This document shows, in pieces, positions 35,301 to 44,078 of a stretch of 64,000 nt of DNA. Both the position numbers and the translations under genes were made by a program. Each line of letters begins with the position of its first letter. Position 1 is the stretch's first letter. The DNA is from JBDIAG01 sp047974565 (GTDB taxonomy: Bacteria; Actinomycetota; Actinomycetes; Actinomycetales; CAWJMD01): NCBI GenBank assembly GCA_047974565.1, contig JBKECN010000067.1:1-64000 (forward strand). The letters are read 5' to 3'. The notes below the pieces were generated by a model. It did no database searches and was not told the DNA's origin. It was given only the letters and a program-made list of their open reading frames with translations.

Positions 35301-37094
35301 ATGACGAATCAGCAGGCCACCAGGAAGCTCAGCAAGGTACTCATAGCCAACCGGGGCGAGATCGCGGTGCGGGTCGTGCGTGCCTGCGCGGATGCCGGCA
35401 TCGCCTCCGTGGCGGTCTACGCCGACCAGGACGCCAACGCCCTGCACGTGCGGATGGCCGACGAGGCCTATGCCCTGCACGGAGCGACCCCGGCCGACAC
35501 CTACCTGTCGATCGACAAGCTCCTCGAGGTGGCCCACGCGAGCGGAGCGGACGCGGTGCACCCGGGCTACGGCTTCCTCTCCGAGAATCAGACCTTCGCC
35601 CAGGCCGTGCTGGACGCCGGTCTGGTGTGGATCGGCCCTCCGCCCAGTGCGATCGACGCCCTGGGCGACAAGGTCAAGGCCCGGCACATCGCCGAGCGGG
35701 TCGGCGCACCCTTGGTCCCGGGGACCCCGGACCCGGTGTCCGGCGCCGAGGACGTGGTGGCCTTCGCCACCGAGCACGGCCTTCCGGTCGCGATCAAGGC
35801 CGCGTACGGCGGTGGTGGCCGGGGCATCAAGGTCGCGCGAACCCTGGAAGAGATCCCCGAGTTGTACGAATCGGCGTTCCGCGAGGCCAAAGCCGCCTTC
35901 GGCCACGGCGAGTGCTTCGTCGAACGCTTCCTCGAGCACCCCCGCCACGTCGAGACCCAGTGTCTGGCGGACGACCACGGCAATGTCGTGGTGGTGTCCA
36001 CCCGGGACTGCTCGTTGCAGCGACGCAATCAGAAACTCGTCGAGGAGGCGCCGGCGCCCTTCCTCACCGACGACCAGAATGACGAGTTGGTGCGCGCGTC
36101 CAAGGCGATCCTCACCGACGTCGGGTACCGGGGAGCCGGGACGTGTGAGTTCCTGGTCGGGCCCGACGGCACCGTGACCTTCCTGGAGGTCAACACCCGG
36201 CTCCAGGTGGAGCACCCGGTCACCGAGCAGGTCACCGGCGTGGACCTGGTGCGCGAGCAGCTGCGAGTGGCCGCCGGCGAGCCGCTTTCGTTCACCCAGG
36301 ATCCGCCGATCGTCGGGCACTCCTTCGAGTTCCGGATCAACGCCGAGGATGCCGGCCGTGGGTTCATGCCCGCGCCGGGGTTGCTCACGGCCTTGGTGCC
36401 GCCCACTGGCCCGGGGGTGCGCTGGGACGCCGGGGTCGTTCAGGGCGATGAGATCGCCGGCGTCTTCGACTCGATGATCGCCAAGCTCATCGTCTCCGGG
36501 AGCACTCGACAGGAGGCGCTGGAGCGCTCCCGGCGCGCCTTGGCCGAACTCGTGGTGGAGGGCCTGCCGACGGTCGTGCCCTTCCACCGTGAGGTGGTGC
36601 AGGACGAGGCCTTCGCTCCCGCGGACGGGAAACCGTTCACGGTGCACACTCGGTGGATCGAGACGGACTTCGACAACCAGATCGCCCCCTACGAGGGTGC
36701 AGCGGGTCATGGCGAGCCCACCGCGGCCCGCCAGAAGGTCATGGTCGAGGTGGACGGCAAGCGGCTCGAGGTCACCCTGCCTGCGGAGTTGGGCATGGGC
36801 ACCGGTGCGCCGGCTAAGGCCAAGGCCCCGCGGCGTGCAGGGTCACGCGCCGGGGCGGCGGGAGGTGCCGGCAGTGGGGCCCTCACCGCCCCGATGCAGG
36901 GCACCATCGTCAAGGTGGTGGTCGCCGAGGGGGACGTGGTGGAGTCCGGCGCCCTGGTCACCGTCATCGAGGCGATGAAGATGGAACAACCTCTCAACGC
37001 GCACAAGGCGGGCCGGATCACCGGGCTGGAGATCGAACCCGGTCAGACGGTGCAGTCCGGAGCGGTGATCTGCACCATCGAGGACGTCGAGTAG
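35301..37094 (+). CDS. accA: Acyl-CoA carboxylase biotin-carboxylase/biotin-carrier alpha subunit
   Basis: 597 residues joining biotin carboxylase and carrier domain. N-terminal half: KVLIANRGEIAVRVVRA, HPGYGFLSEN, IKAAYGGGGRGIKV (ATP-grasp loop), EFLEHPRHVE-type and LEVNTRLQVEHPVTE. A Lys/Arg/Gly/Ala-rich linker (about 505-530) leads to the carrier domain, with the biotinyl Lys in VIEAMKMEQPL at about 560. This is the AccA3/PccA type, the partner of the beta and epsilon subunits at 5.6-7.5 kb and substrate of BirA. It follows the helicase gene after 130 bp. Confidence 0.95.
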   Translation: MTNQQATRKLSKVLIANRGEIAVRVVRACADAGIASVAVYADQDANALHVRMADEAYALHGATPADTYLSIDKLLEVAHASGADAVHPGYGFLSENQTFAQAVLDAGLVWIGPPPSAIDALGDKVKARHIAERVGAPLVPGTPDPVSGAEDVVAFATEHGLPVAIKAAYGGGGRGIKVARTLEEIPELYESAFREAKAAFGHGECFVERFLEHPRHVETQCLADDHGNVVVVSTRDCSLQRRNQKLVEEAPAPFLTDDQNDELVRASKAILTDVGYRGAGTCEFLVGPDGTVTFLEVNTRLQVEHPVTEQVTGVDLVREQLRVAAGEPLSFTQDPPIVGHSFEFRINAEDAGRGFMPAPGLLTALVPPTGPGVRWDAGVVQGDEIAGVFDSMIAKLIVSGSTRQEALERSRRALAELVVEGLPTVVPFHREVVQDEAFAPADGKPFTVHTRWIETDFDNQIAPYEGAAGHGEPTAARQKVMVEVDGKRLEVTLPAELGMGTGAPAKAKAPRRAGSRAGAAGGAGSGALTAPMQGTIVKVVVAEGDVVESGALVTVIEAMKMEQPLNAHKAGRITGLEIEPGQTVQSGAVICTIEDVE

Positions 37095-37114
37095 CCGCCC
37101 ACCGTGTAGCTCGG

Positions 37115-37129
37115 CCCCGAGGGTCGGGG
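37115..37129 (+). terminator. Small hairpin after the carboxylase alpha gene
   Basis: CCCCGA (37115-37120), three-base loop, TCGGGG (37124-37129), about 20 bp past the stop. Stable but short, with no T run. Confidence 0.45.
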
Positions 37130-37318
37130 TAGGTCGGGCCTGGCGAGCAGCGCCACGGGCGTTGCTGTCCCAGTGGCCGGAACATTGTGGTCGGCGCCCG
37201 CTCACGCTCGGGCAGGATGGCGCCTGGTCACGCACCGGCATCCCGCGTGCCGCTGCGGGTCCGATGCCTGGCGGGTCACCCGTACCGGCCGTCACCACAC
37301 CCGAGGAAGTGAGCATTC

Positions 37319-37750
37319 ATGTCGTCCAGCCCCTACACCGAGACCGTCGCCAACCTCACGCTGGCGGGGGCGAGGGCGGCCCTGGACGCGGCGATCGCAC
37401 ACGCCACCGGCCGCGGCGACGCGGTCGATATCAGCGTGTGCGACCGGGCCGGTCACGAGATCGTCTTCGCCCGGATGGACGGGGCACCGGTGTTGAGCAT
37501 GTCCATCGCCCGCGACAAGGCCTACACGGTGGCGGCCTTCGGCCCGGACACCCGCGACTGGTGGGACATGATCAAAGATGAGGACGCCTTGCGTGAGGGC
37601 ATCGTCAAGACCGACCGACTGCAGATCTTCGGCGGCGGGGTGGCGATCCAGGTGGACGGTGTCACGGTCGGCGCGGTCGGGGTCAGCGGCAGTACCTCCG
37701 AGGGTGACCACGAGATCGCAGCGGCTGGCGCGGCGGCCGTCTCGGCCTGA
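37319..37750 (+). CDS. GlcG/HbpS family protein (DUF336)
   Basis: 143 residues, whole length one domain: LTLAGARAALDAAIAHA, ISVCDRAGHEIVFARMDGAPVLSMSIARDKAYTVAAF, LQIFGGGVAIQVDGVTVGAVGVSGSTSEGDHEIAAAGAAA. Members include the haem-binding HbpS of Streptomyces and GlcG; some bind haem or cobalamin-related ligands, and most are uncharacterised. There is no signal peptide, and GAGGAAGTGAG lies upstream of the ATG. It seems monocistronic. Confidence 0.85.
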   Translation: MSSSPYTETVANLTLAGARAALDAAIAHATGRGDAVDISVCDRAGHEIVFARMDGAPVLSMSIARDKAYTVAAFGPDTRDWWDMIKDEDALREGIVKTDRLQIFGGGVAIQVDGVTVGAVGVSGSTSEGDHEIAAAGAAAVSA

Positions 37751-37795
37751 ACCGTCTCGACCTGAAAGCCGTACACGGGCGGGCATTCATTGAGG

Positions 37796-38968
37796 CTAGG
37801 GAATGGCCACCCGGACAATGACCGATCCACCCACAGTCGCATAGACGTCACTGGAATTCGCGGATCCCGTCACCAGACCGGGTTGGATGTCACATTCGCC
37901 ACTCGGCTGATCTACCTGCTGGTCTGCCCCTGAACGGATCCAGCCACTGCGGGAGGAGGCGCAGGAACTGATTGTGCCGACGCTCAGCGTCCGCTCAGCA
38001 CCACTCGAATCTGTCACCACAAGGCCACTTGGCCCGGGCCGCACCGCGCGATCGCCGGCGATCACCACGACGCCCGCCGGGTTCGCCGATGCTCGGTCGG
38101 CATCTCCCACCTCGCCTGCGGGGGTGATGACGCTGTCGCCTGCTCGAAAGCCCGCGCTCGTCATGACTACTCGACTGCTGTCCTGAACCTGCAGCGTGCT
38201 GCTGGAGCCCTGATCCGCGGAGACCAGGAGCACCGAGTGGGGCCCTGTGCCACCAACAGCGTCTTGGAGGCCGATGGCAACGGCACCGGCCCCATCCATG
38301 GCGATACTCGCTGCCTCAGAACCGGCGGGAATGGGAACAGTGCCGGAAACTACGTGCTGTCGACCATCCAGCACGAATGCCTCCTGGCTGTTCGCGAGAG
38401 TTACGGCGGCCTGGTCGCCGTTGCAGGCGACGCCATTGAGCCCCGATACATTCCTGATCTCGACAGGGCGCATTTGTGCGACCCCCGGAATTGGCGTCGC
38501 CTCCGGGATCAGTACCTGGCCGACGACCGTCTTGCCGCTCACGTGATACACCGATCTGCCTGCGGCAAACCAGGCATCGTCTCCGCAGACTGCCAGCGCT
38601 GGCTGCTCTGTGGGAACGCGCGCATCTTCGCCGGGCAGAATGACCTCGGTCTTCGTATTGTCCCGCCCGACATGTACGAGTCGAGCGTTCTCGAGGGAGG
38701 TGATCCAGACCCAGAATCCCCCATCGTCGTCTGCCGCCATCGTGGTGATGGAGTTGACGGACTCACCGCTGAGATCGAGCACGATCTCACTCCCAGCAGC
38801 CAGGTTGATATCCGGACCTGGATTCGGGGCAACCTCAGGAGTAGTAGCGCTCACCGCGCGAACAGCATTATCCGTCGCGCCGGTGGTCGCCGACTCTGCC
38901 GCACACCCTGCCAGGCCCGCCGCTGCCACTACCACGGACACAAGGCCGATAGCGCGTGGCTTCACCAT
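37796..38968 (-). CDS. Lipoprotein of unknown function
   Basis: About 390 residues. The N terminus is a lipoprotein signal (KPRAIGLVSVVVAAAGLAGC), with LAGC as the lipobox. The mature part is rich in beta-prone stretches, Gly, Ser, Val and Asp, with loosely repeated units such as LAVCGDDAWFAAGRSVYHV and NGVACNGDQAAVTL, suggesting a beta-propeller. I see no catalytic motif and recognise no named family. Base composition is somewhat lower in GC than its neighbours. GGGGTG lies just before ATG 38968; GTG 38977 is also possible. It stands alone, converging on the GlcG-like gene. Confidence 0.8.
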   Translation of the reverse strand: MVKPRAIGLVSVVVAAAGLAGCAAESATTGATDNAVRAVSATTPEVAPNPGPDINLAAGSEIVLDLSGESVNSITTMAADDDGGFWVWITSLENARLVHVGRDNTKTEVILPGEDARVPTEQPALAVCGDDAWFAAGRSVYHVSGKTVVGQVLIPEATPIPGVAQMRPVEIRNVSGLNGVACNGDQAAVTLANSQEAFVLDGRQHVVSGTVPIPAGSEAASIAMDGAGAVAIGLQDAVGGTGPHSVLLVSADQGSSSTLQVQDSSRVVMTSAGFRAGDSVITPAGEVGDADRASANPAGVVVIAGDRAVRPGPSGLVVTDSSGAERTLSVGTISSCASSRSGWIRSGADQQVDQPSGECDIQPGLVTGSANSSDVYATVGGSVIVRVAIP

Positions 38969-39145
38969 GCTCGACACCCCGTTCTCTGGATAAGTAGTCG
39001 AGACCGTGAGGGCATGGTAGATGAATCTTCTACAGACGCCGAGGCTGAGAACCGGGTTCTCGATATCCGGTGCGTCACGCTCCGACTTCGACGCGCCGAC
39101 GTCGCACGTCCGGCTGGCCTTTGATGGAGCCCCGGTGTGCGCGGT

Positions 39146-39598
39146 TCAGTCGCGGCCGGAGCAGGGCCTTTGCAGCAGGTCCGAGACGTATTCCGCGGGG
39201 GCGCCGGCAGCCTCGGCTGCCTCGGCGATCAACGAGATGCGTTGCGGCGTAGGCAGGCCGCCTTCGTAATCGTCCAGGACGTAGATCCAGGCCGTCTCCT
39301 GGCCGCTGAGCAGGTCCACCCGGACCTTGATCTTGCGGTAGAGACCCGAATCGGTGCCCTCCCACTGATCGAGCACGTGCTCGTCGGCCGAGGTGATGTC
39401 ATACAGCGCGATATAGACCGCGGCACCGGCGGCCCGGTCTTCGACGATGGTGGGCAGGGCGCCGGTCTCGGCGTCACCGCCGGCGAAGGTGAGCCGCCAC
39501 CCCTGCAGCCAGCCGGTCCCGACCACTGGCGAGTGCGGGGCCCGCAGGAGCATCTGCTCCGGATGCATGTTGGCCCCGTAGGCGGCGTAGTACGTCAC
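39146..39598 (-). CDS. Gamma-glutamylcyclotransferase-like (AIG2) protein
   Basis: About 150 residues from GTG 39598: the family-typical opening YYAAYGANMHPEQM (YGxN substrate loop) is immediately downstream. LQGWRLTFAG, TIVED, YIALYDITSADEHVLDQWEG (with the expected acidic residue) and YRKIKVRVDL follow. Longer starts to 39715 would place 30-40 odd residues before the first strand. TACCGT lies six bases upstream, fitting a leaderless start. The reaction is probably removal or cyclisation of a gamma-glutamyl group, but the substrate is unknown. Divergent from lpdA. Confidence 0.84.
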   Translation of the reverse strand: MTYYAAYGANMHPEQMLLRAPHSPVVGTGWLQGWRLTFAGGDAETGALPTIVEDRAAGAAVYIALYDITSADEHVLDQWEGTDSGLYRKIKVRVDLLSGQETAWIYVLDDYEGGLPTPQRISLIAEAAEAAGAPAEYVSDLLQRPCSGRD

Positions 39599-39604
39599 CC
39601 GGAC

Positions 39605-39610
39605 ACGGTA
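39605..39610 (-). promoter_or_regulatory. Putative -10 element of the gamma-glutamylcyclotransferase gene
   Basis: TACCGT on the minus strand six bases before GTG 39598. It supports the short start over the longer frames. Confidence 0.5.
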
Positions 39611-39689
39611 GCCAATGTGGGCGCCGAACTCCGGCAGCTGGACAGCGATCCTGACGGTCGTCATGTGCCGGACACACCGGGGCGTCACA

Positions 39690-41120
39690 ATGGCGGGCGT
39701 GACTGACACCTTCACCGATTCGCAGACCCGTGTCGTGATCGTCGGCGGCGGCCCGGGCGGCTACGAGGCCGCCCTGGTGGCCAGCCAACTCGGCGCCCAG
39801 GTGACGCTCATCGAGCGGGCCGGGGTGGGTGGCTCGGCCGTGCTCACCGATGTCGTGCCCTCCAAGACGCTGATCGCCACCGCCGAGGTGCTCACCCTGG
39901 TCGACGACGCCCATGAGAAGGGCGTGGTCTTCCCCGGAGTGGCTGGCGATCCGGTTCTGGGCGAAGCGCTGGGCGTGGATCTCGGGCGGATCAACTCCCG
40001 GGTGATGGGGCTGGCGGAGGCGCAGAGCCTGGACATCCGAACTCGGCTGGCCGATGCGGGAGTCACCCTGCTCACCGGCACGGGCCGGCTCGACGGGCCC
40101 GAGCGGGTGATCGTCGAGGACGAGCAGGGCCTGCGCCACGACATCGACGCGGACGTCGTCCTGGTCAGCGTCGGAGCCCATCCACGCACGCTCGCCGAGG
40201 CTGCCCCCGACGGCGAGCGCATCCTCACCTGGACCCAGCTGTACACCCTGACCACATTGCCGCAGCGCCTCATCGTGGTGGGCTCGGGTGTCACCGGCGC
40301 CGAGTTCGCCTCCGCCTACAACGCGCTGGGCGCGGACATGGTGTTGGTGTCCTCCCGGGACCGGGTGCTGCCGGGCGAGGACGCCGACGCCTCGGCCGTC
40401 ATCGAGCAAGCCTTCGAGCGGCGGGGCATGACCGTCATGTCGAAGTCGCGGGCCGCGGCCGCGGTGAACACCGGGGACGGCGTGCTGGTCACCCTCGACG
40501 ACGGACGCACCGTCGAGGGCTCCCACTGCCTGATGGCGGTGGGATCCATCCCGAACACCGCGGATCTGGGGCTGACCGAAGCCGGGGTCAAGCTCACCGA
40601 TTCGGGCCACGTGTTGGTGGACAAGGTCTCGCGGACCTCGCGCCGCGGGGTGTACGCGGCGGGCGACTGCACCGGGGTGCTGCCGCTGGCCAGTGTCGCG
40701 GCCATGCAGGGCCGGATCGCCATGTGGCACGCGCTGGGGGACGCGGTCAGCCCGCTGGACCTCAACATGGTGTCGGCGAATGTGTTCACCGCCCCGGAGA
40801 TCGCCACCGTGGGAGTCAGCGAACAGGACATCCGCTCCGAGCGGGTGGCGGGTCAGGTGCACCGGCTGGCGCTGGCGGGCAACCCCCGGGCGAAGATGGC
40901 GGGCATCTCCGAGGGCTTCGTCAAGCTGATGGCCTCCCCGAACGGCACGGTGATCGGGGGCGTCGTGGTGGCCCCCGCGGCCAGCGAGCTGATCTTCCCG
41001 GTGACGGTGGCGGTCCAGAACCGGCTCACGGTGGACGCGGTGGCGACGACCTTCACGGTGTACCCGTCCCTGTCCGGGTCGATCGCCGAGGCCGCCCGAG
41101 CCTTGCACCGAACCCGCTGA
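39690..41120 (+). CDS. lpdA: LpdA-type flavoprotein, NAD(P)H-quinone dehydrogenase
   Basis: About 476 residues of the pyridine nucleotide-disulfide oxidoreductase fold: FAD motif VVIVGGGPGGYEAALVA, second NAD(P) motif RLIVVGSGVTGAEFASAYNALG, VYAAGDCTGVLPLAS and a dimerisation domain. The redox-active Cys pair of lipoamide dehydrogenases is absent (GGSAVLTDVVPSKTL). That fits the M. tuberculosis LpdA/Rv3303c group, which reduces quinones rather than disulfides. Start is ATG 39690 or GTG 39699; CACAAT lies seven bases before the latter. Confidence 0.9.
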   Translation: MAGVTDTFTDSQTRVVIVGGGPGGYEAALVASQLGAQVTLIERAGVGGSAVLTDVVPSKTLIATAEVLTLVDDAHEKGVVFPGVAGDPVLGEALGVDLGRINSRVMGLAEAQSLDIRTRLADAGVTLLTGTGRLDGPERVIVEDEQGLRHDIDADVVLVSVGAHPRTLAEAAPDGERILTWTQLYTLTTLPQRLIVVGSGVTGAEFASAYNALGADMVLVSSRDRVLPGEDADASAVIEQAFERRGMTVMSKSRAAAAVNTGDGVLVTLDDGRTVEGSHCLMAVGSIPNTADLGLTEAGVKLTDSGHVLVDKVSRTSRRGVYAAGDCTGVLPLASVAAMQGRIAMWHALGDAVSPLDLNMVSANVFTAPEIATVGVSEQDIRSERVAGQVHRLALAGNPRAKMAGISEGFVKLMASPNGTVIGGVVVAPAASELIFPVTVAVQNRLTVDAVATTFTVYPSLSGSIAEAARALHRTR

Positions 41121-41229
41121 CGAGCGGCCAGGAACGGTCAGGGCGGCCAGGGCGACGGTGAAGGGTACTGTCCGACAGTGGATCTGGGGAGCGGCCGAGC
41201 ATCTGACCACCCGCTGTGTAGGCCTGGGC

Positions 41230-41235
41230 TATGGT
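41230..41235 (+). promoter_or_regulatory. Putative -10 element of the PNP gene
   Basis: TATGGT exactly six bases before ATG 41242; no Shine-Dalgarno sequence. Confidence 0.55.
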
Positions 41236-41241
41236 CGCGCC

Positions 41242-42057
41242 ATGACCGAACGATCCCCCCGGGAGTTGGCCGGCGCAGCCGCCGAGTACATCGCCGAGCA
41301 CAGCGGCCTGGCCGGGCACGACGTGGCCCTCACCCTGGGCTCGGGGTGGGCCGGAGCCACCGACCTGCTCGGCCAGACCGTGTGGGAGTGCTCGGCCGAG
41401 CAGGTGCCCGGGTTCAACGCCTCCCAGGTCGTCGGTCACGTCGGGACGCTGCGTTCGGTGCAGATCGGCGAGACGGGCCGGCACGCACTCGTCCTCGGGG
41501 CGCGTACTCACCTGTATGAGGGCCGGGGGGTCGCCGCCGTCGTGCACGGAGTCCGCACCGCGGCGGCCGCCGGATGTTCGCGCCTGGTGCTCACCAACGG
41601 GTGCGGCAGTGTCAACCCGGCCTGGGGCCCCGGCACGGCGGTGCTCATCCGCGATCACCTCAACCTGACCGCAACCTCACCCCTGGTCGGCGCCACCTTC
41701 GTCGATCTCACCGAGGCCTACTCCCCCGCGCTGCGGGCACTGGCCCACCGGGTCGCACCCGACCTGCCCGAGGGGGTCTACGCCCAGTTCCCGGGCCCCC
41801 ACTTCGAGACCCCGGCCGAGGTGCGGATGGCCGGCATCCTCGGTGCCGACCTGGTCGGCATGAGCACCGCTTTGGAGACGATTGCCGCGCGCGAGGCCGG
41901 GTTGGAGGTGCTGGCGATCTCGCTGGTCACCAACCTCGGCGCCGGGATCGGCGGGCAGGCGCTCTCCCACACCGAGGTGCTCGACGCCGGGCGGGAGGCG
42001 GCGCCCCGGCTCGGTGCCCTACTGGCCGGCATCGTCACCGAACTGGCGCGAACGTGA
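41242..42057 (+). CDS. Purine nucleoside phosphorylase
   Basis: Cleaves purine (deoxy)nucleosides with phosphate to base plus (deoxy)ribose 1-phosphate. 271 residues, trimeric-type PNP: LTLGSGWAGATD (phosphate loop), VPGFNASQVVGHVG, RTHLYEGRG, TNGCGSVNPAWGPGT, QFPGPHFETPAEVRM and VGMSTALETIAAREAGLEVLAISLVTNLGAG with the base-binding Asn. The leaderless-type start at ATG 41242 excludes the extra frame to 41158. GTGA overlap with the phosphosugar mutase gene implies coupling: the pentose 1-phosphate made here is a possible substrate for that mutase. Confidence 0.94.
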   Translation: MTERSPRELAGAAAEYIAEHSGLAGHDVALTLGSGWAGATDLLGQTVWECSAEQVPGFNASQVVGHVGTLRSVQIGETGRHALVLGARTHLYEGRGVAAVVHGVRTAAAAGCSRLVLTNGCGSVNPAWGPGTAVLIRDHLNLTATSPLVGATFVDLTEAYSPALRALAHRVAPDLPEGVYAQFPGPHFETPAEVRMAGILGADLVGMSTALETIAAREAGLEVLAISLVTNLGAGIGGQALSHTEVLDAGREAAPRLGALLAGIVTELART

Positions 42058-43862
42058 GCACGCCCCCCGTGGAGCAGTTGTTGGCCCAGGCCTCGGCCTG
42101 GCTGGCCGACGACCCGGATCAGGCCACCCGGGACGAGCTTGCCGCCGTCATCGACGCAGCCGGCCAGGGTGACCCGGAGGCCGTGGCAGACCTGACCGAT
42201 CGTTTCAGCGGTCTGTTGGAGTTCGGCACCGCAGGACTTCGGGGCCGGGTGGGGGCCGGGCCCAACCGGATGAACCGGGCGGTGGTGATCCGTGCTGCGG
42301 CAGGCCTTGCCGATTACCTGATGACCCGCGGCGTCGCCCCCGTGAGCGGCGAGAAGTACCGGGTGGCAGTGGGTTTCGATGCACGTTTTCGATCGGACGA
42401 CTTCGCCGTCGACACTGCCGCGGTGCTCACCGCCGCCGGGCTTGAGGTTCTCCTGATGCCCTCCCCGAGCCCGACGCCGATGCTGGCCTGGGCCACCCGG
42501 CACCTGCCGTGCGACGCGGGTGTGATGGTCACCGCGAGCCACAATCCCCCGCAGGACAACGGCTACAAGGTGTACCTCGGCGGCGAAGAAGGGGGCACGC
42601 TGATCGTGCCTCCGCACGACACCGAGATTGCCGCGCGGATCGCCCGGGTGGCGCGGGTCGCCGACGTACCCAGAGCCGAGCGCGGGTGGAGCCTCGTCGG
42701 CGAGGACGACCTGCAGCGCTATGCCCGCCTCGCCGCCCAGGTGGCACCACCCGGGCCACGCGATCTGCGCGTGGTGGCCACCCCCTTGCACGGCGTCGGC
42801 GGCGGGCCCTTGCTGCGCATCCTGGCCCTGGCCGGATTCGAGGACGTGCGACTCGTCCAGGCTCAGGCCGTCCCGGATCCGCGGTTTCCCACCGTTGCCT
42901 TCCCGAACCCCGAGGAACCCGGGGCACTGGACCTGGCCCTGGCCCAGGCACAGGCGCAGGGGGCGGATCTGGTCGTGGCCAACGATCCCGACGCCGATCG
43001 GTGCGCGGTGGCCGTGTTCGATCCAGGTGGCGTCGAGCCTGACGATGCGCACGGGCGCTGGCGAATGCTGCGGGGCGACGAACTGGGTGCGGTGCTGGCG
43101 GATTACCTCGCGCCTCGGATCGCGGCGGGTTCTCAGCCGGCCGCTGCCGCCGACGCCCCGGCCAGTCAACCCGCCCTGGCGTGTTCGATCGTCTCCTCCA
43201 CCCTGCTGGGCAGGATCGCCGCCGACCACGGGCTGCGGCACACCCGCACGCTCACCGGCTTCAAGTGGATCGCGCGCGCGTCCGGTCTCGGCTACGGATA
43301 CGAGGAGGCGCTCGGATACTGCGTCGCCCCCGACCTCGTCCGCGACAAGGACGGCCTCACCGCGGCCGTGCTGGCCTGTCATATCGCCGCCGAACTCAAG
43401 ACCGAGGGCCGGTCCATGCTCGACGTGCTCGACGACCTGGCCCGCCGGCACGGCCTCCATGCCACCGATCAGGTGTCTTTGCGGGTATCCGACCTGTCGG
43501 TACGCGACGTGGTGCTGGCGCGGGTGCTGGCGAACCCGCCGTCGAGCGTCGGCGGTGCGGCGGTCGAGGGTGTGGACGACCTGTCCGCCGGTGTTCCATC
43601 CCGGGGCGGCGAACCCGGCATCCCGGCGACTCCGGGGCTCCGGCTCCGGTTGCCCGACGGTTGGGTCATCGTGCGCCCCTCGGGCACCGAACCCAAGCTC
43701 AAGGCCTATGTGGAGGTGGTCATCCCGGTGGACGGCGATGTGGGCGGGGCCCGGGCTCGGGCAGCCGCCCGGTTGGCCGACATCGCCGACGATCTCGCGG
43801 TGCTGCTCAGCGTCGACGACGCACCGGCCGTGCATCGGGACGAGCCGGAGCCCCATCCATGA
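42054..43862 (+). CDS. Phospho-sugar mutase (phosphomannomutase/phosphopentomutase family)
   Basis: 602 residues from GTG 42054 of the alpha-D-phosphohexomutase superfamily: GTAGLRGRVGAGPNRMN, MVTASHNPPQDNGYKVY with the phosphoserine, NDPDADRCAVAVFD (Mg site), the sugar-binding YGYEEALGY and the phosphate-binding RPSGTEPKLKAY. The length and the EEALGY motif fit the PmmB/PGM2-like branch, whose members act on glucose, mannose or pentose phosphates. Coupling to PNP favours ribose/deoxyribose 1-phosphate to 5-phosphate conversion, which DeoC would need. A Pro/Ala-rich insertion lies near 43130. Confidence 0.92.
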   Translation: MSTPPVEQLLAQASAWLADDPDQATRDELAAVIDAAGQGDPEAVADLTDRFSGLLEFGTAGLRGRVGAGPNRMNRAVVIRAAAGLADYLMTRGVAPVSGEKYRVAVGFDARFRSDDFAVDTAAVLTAAGLEVLLMPSPSPTPMLAWATRHLPCDAGVMVTASHNPPQDNGYKVYLGGEEGGTLIVPPHDTEIAARIARVARVADVPRAERGWSLVGEDDLQRYARLAAQVAPPGPRDLRVVATPLHGVGGGPLLRILALAGFEDVRLVQAQAVPDPRFPTVAFPNPEEPGALDLALAQAQAQGADLVVANDPDADRCAVAVFDPGGVEPDDAHGRWRMLRGDELGAVLADYLAPRIAAGSQPAAAADAPASQPALACSIVSSTLLGRIAADHGLRHTRTLTGFKWIARASGLGYGYEEALGYCVAPDLVRDKDGLTAAVLACHIAAELKTEGRSMLDVLDDLARRHGLHATDQVSLRVSDLSVRDVVLARVLANPPSSVGGAAVEGVDDLSAGVPSRGGEPGIPATPGLRLRLPDGWVIVRPSGTEPKLKAYVEVVIPVDGDVGGARARAAARLADIADDLAVLLSVDDAPAVHRDEPEPHP

Positions 43863-44066
43863 GGTGCAAGCGCGTTGGGTTTCGCCCGCGGCCCCGGCCA
43901 CGGCAGCTACCGGACGACGGCAGCGTGAGTTGGGGAGGCACCCCGGGCGGGCCTCGGGGATCAACCGCCCAGGGATGCCCTATGTACGAATCGACGCAGA
44001 ACGGGCCAGCCTTGAGCCAATCGAGTATGACTCAGATCACACATCGATCCGGGTCGGCTCGGCCGC

Positions 44067-44072
44067 TACGGT
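44067..44072 (+). promoter_or_regulatory. Putative -10 element of deoC
   Basis: TACGGT exactly six bases before GTG 44079; no Shine-Dalgarno sequence. It lies at the end of a 216-bp spacer with no other visible element. Confidence 0.55.
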
Positions 44073-44078
44073 ACGGCT

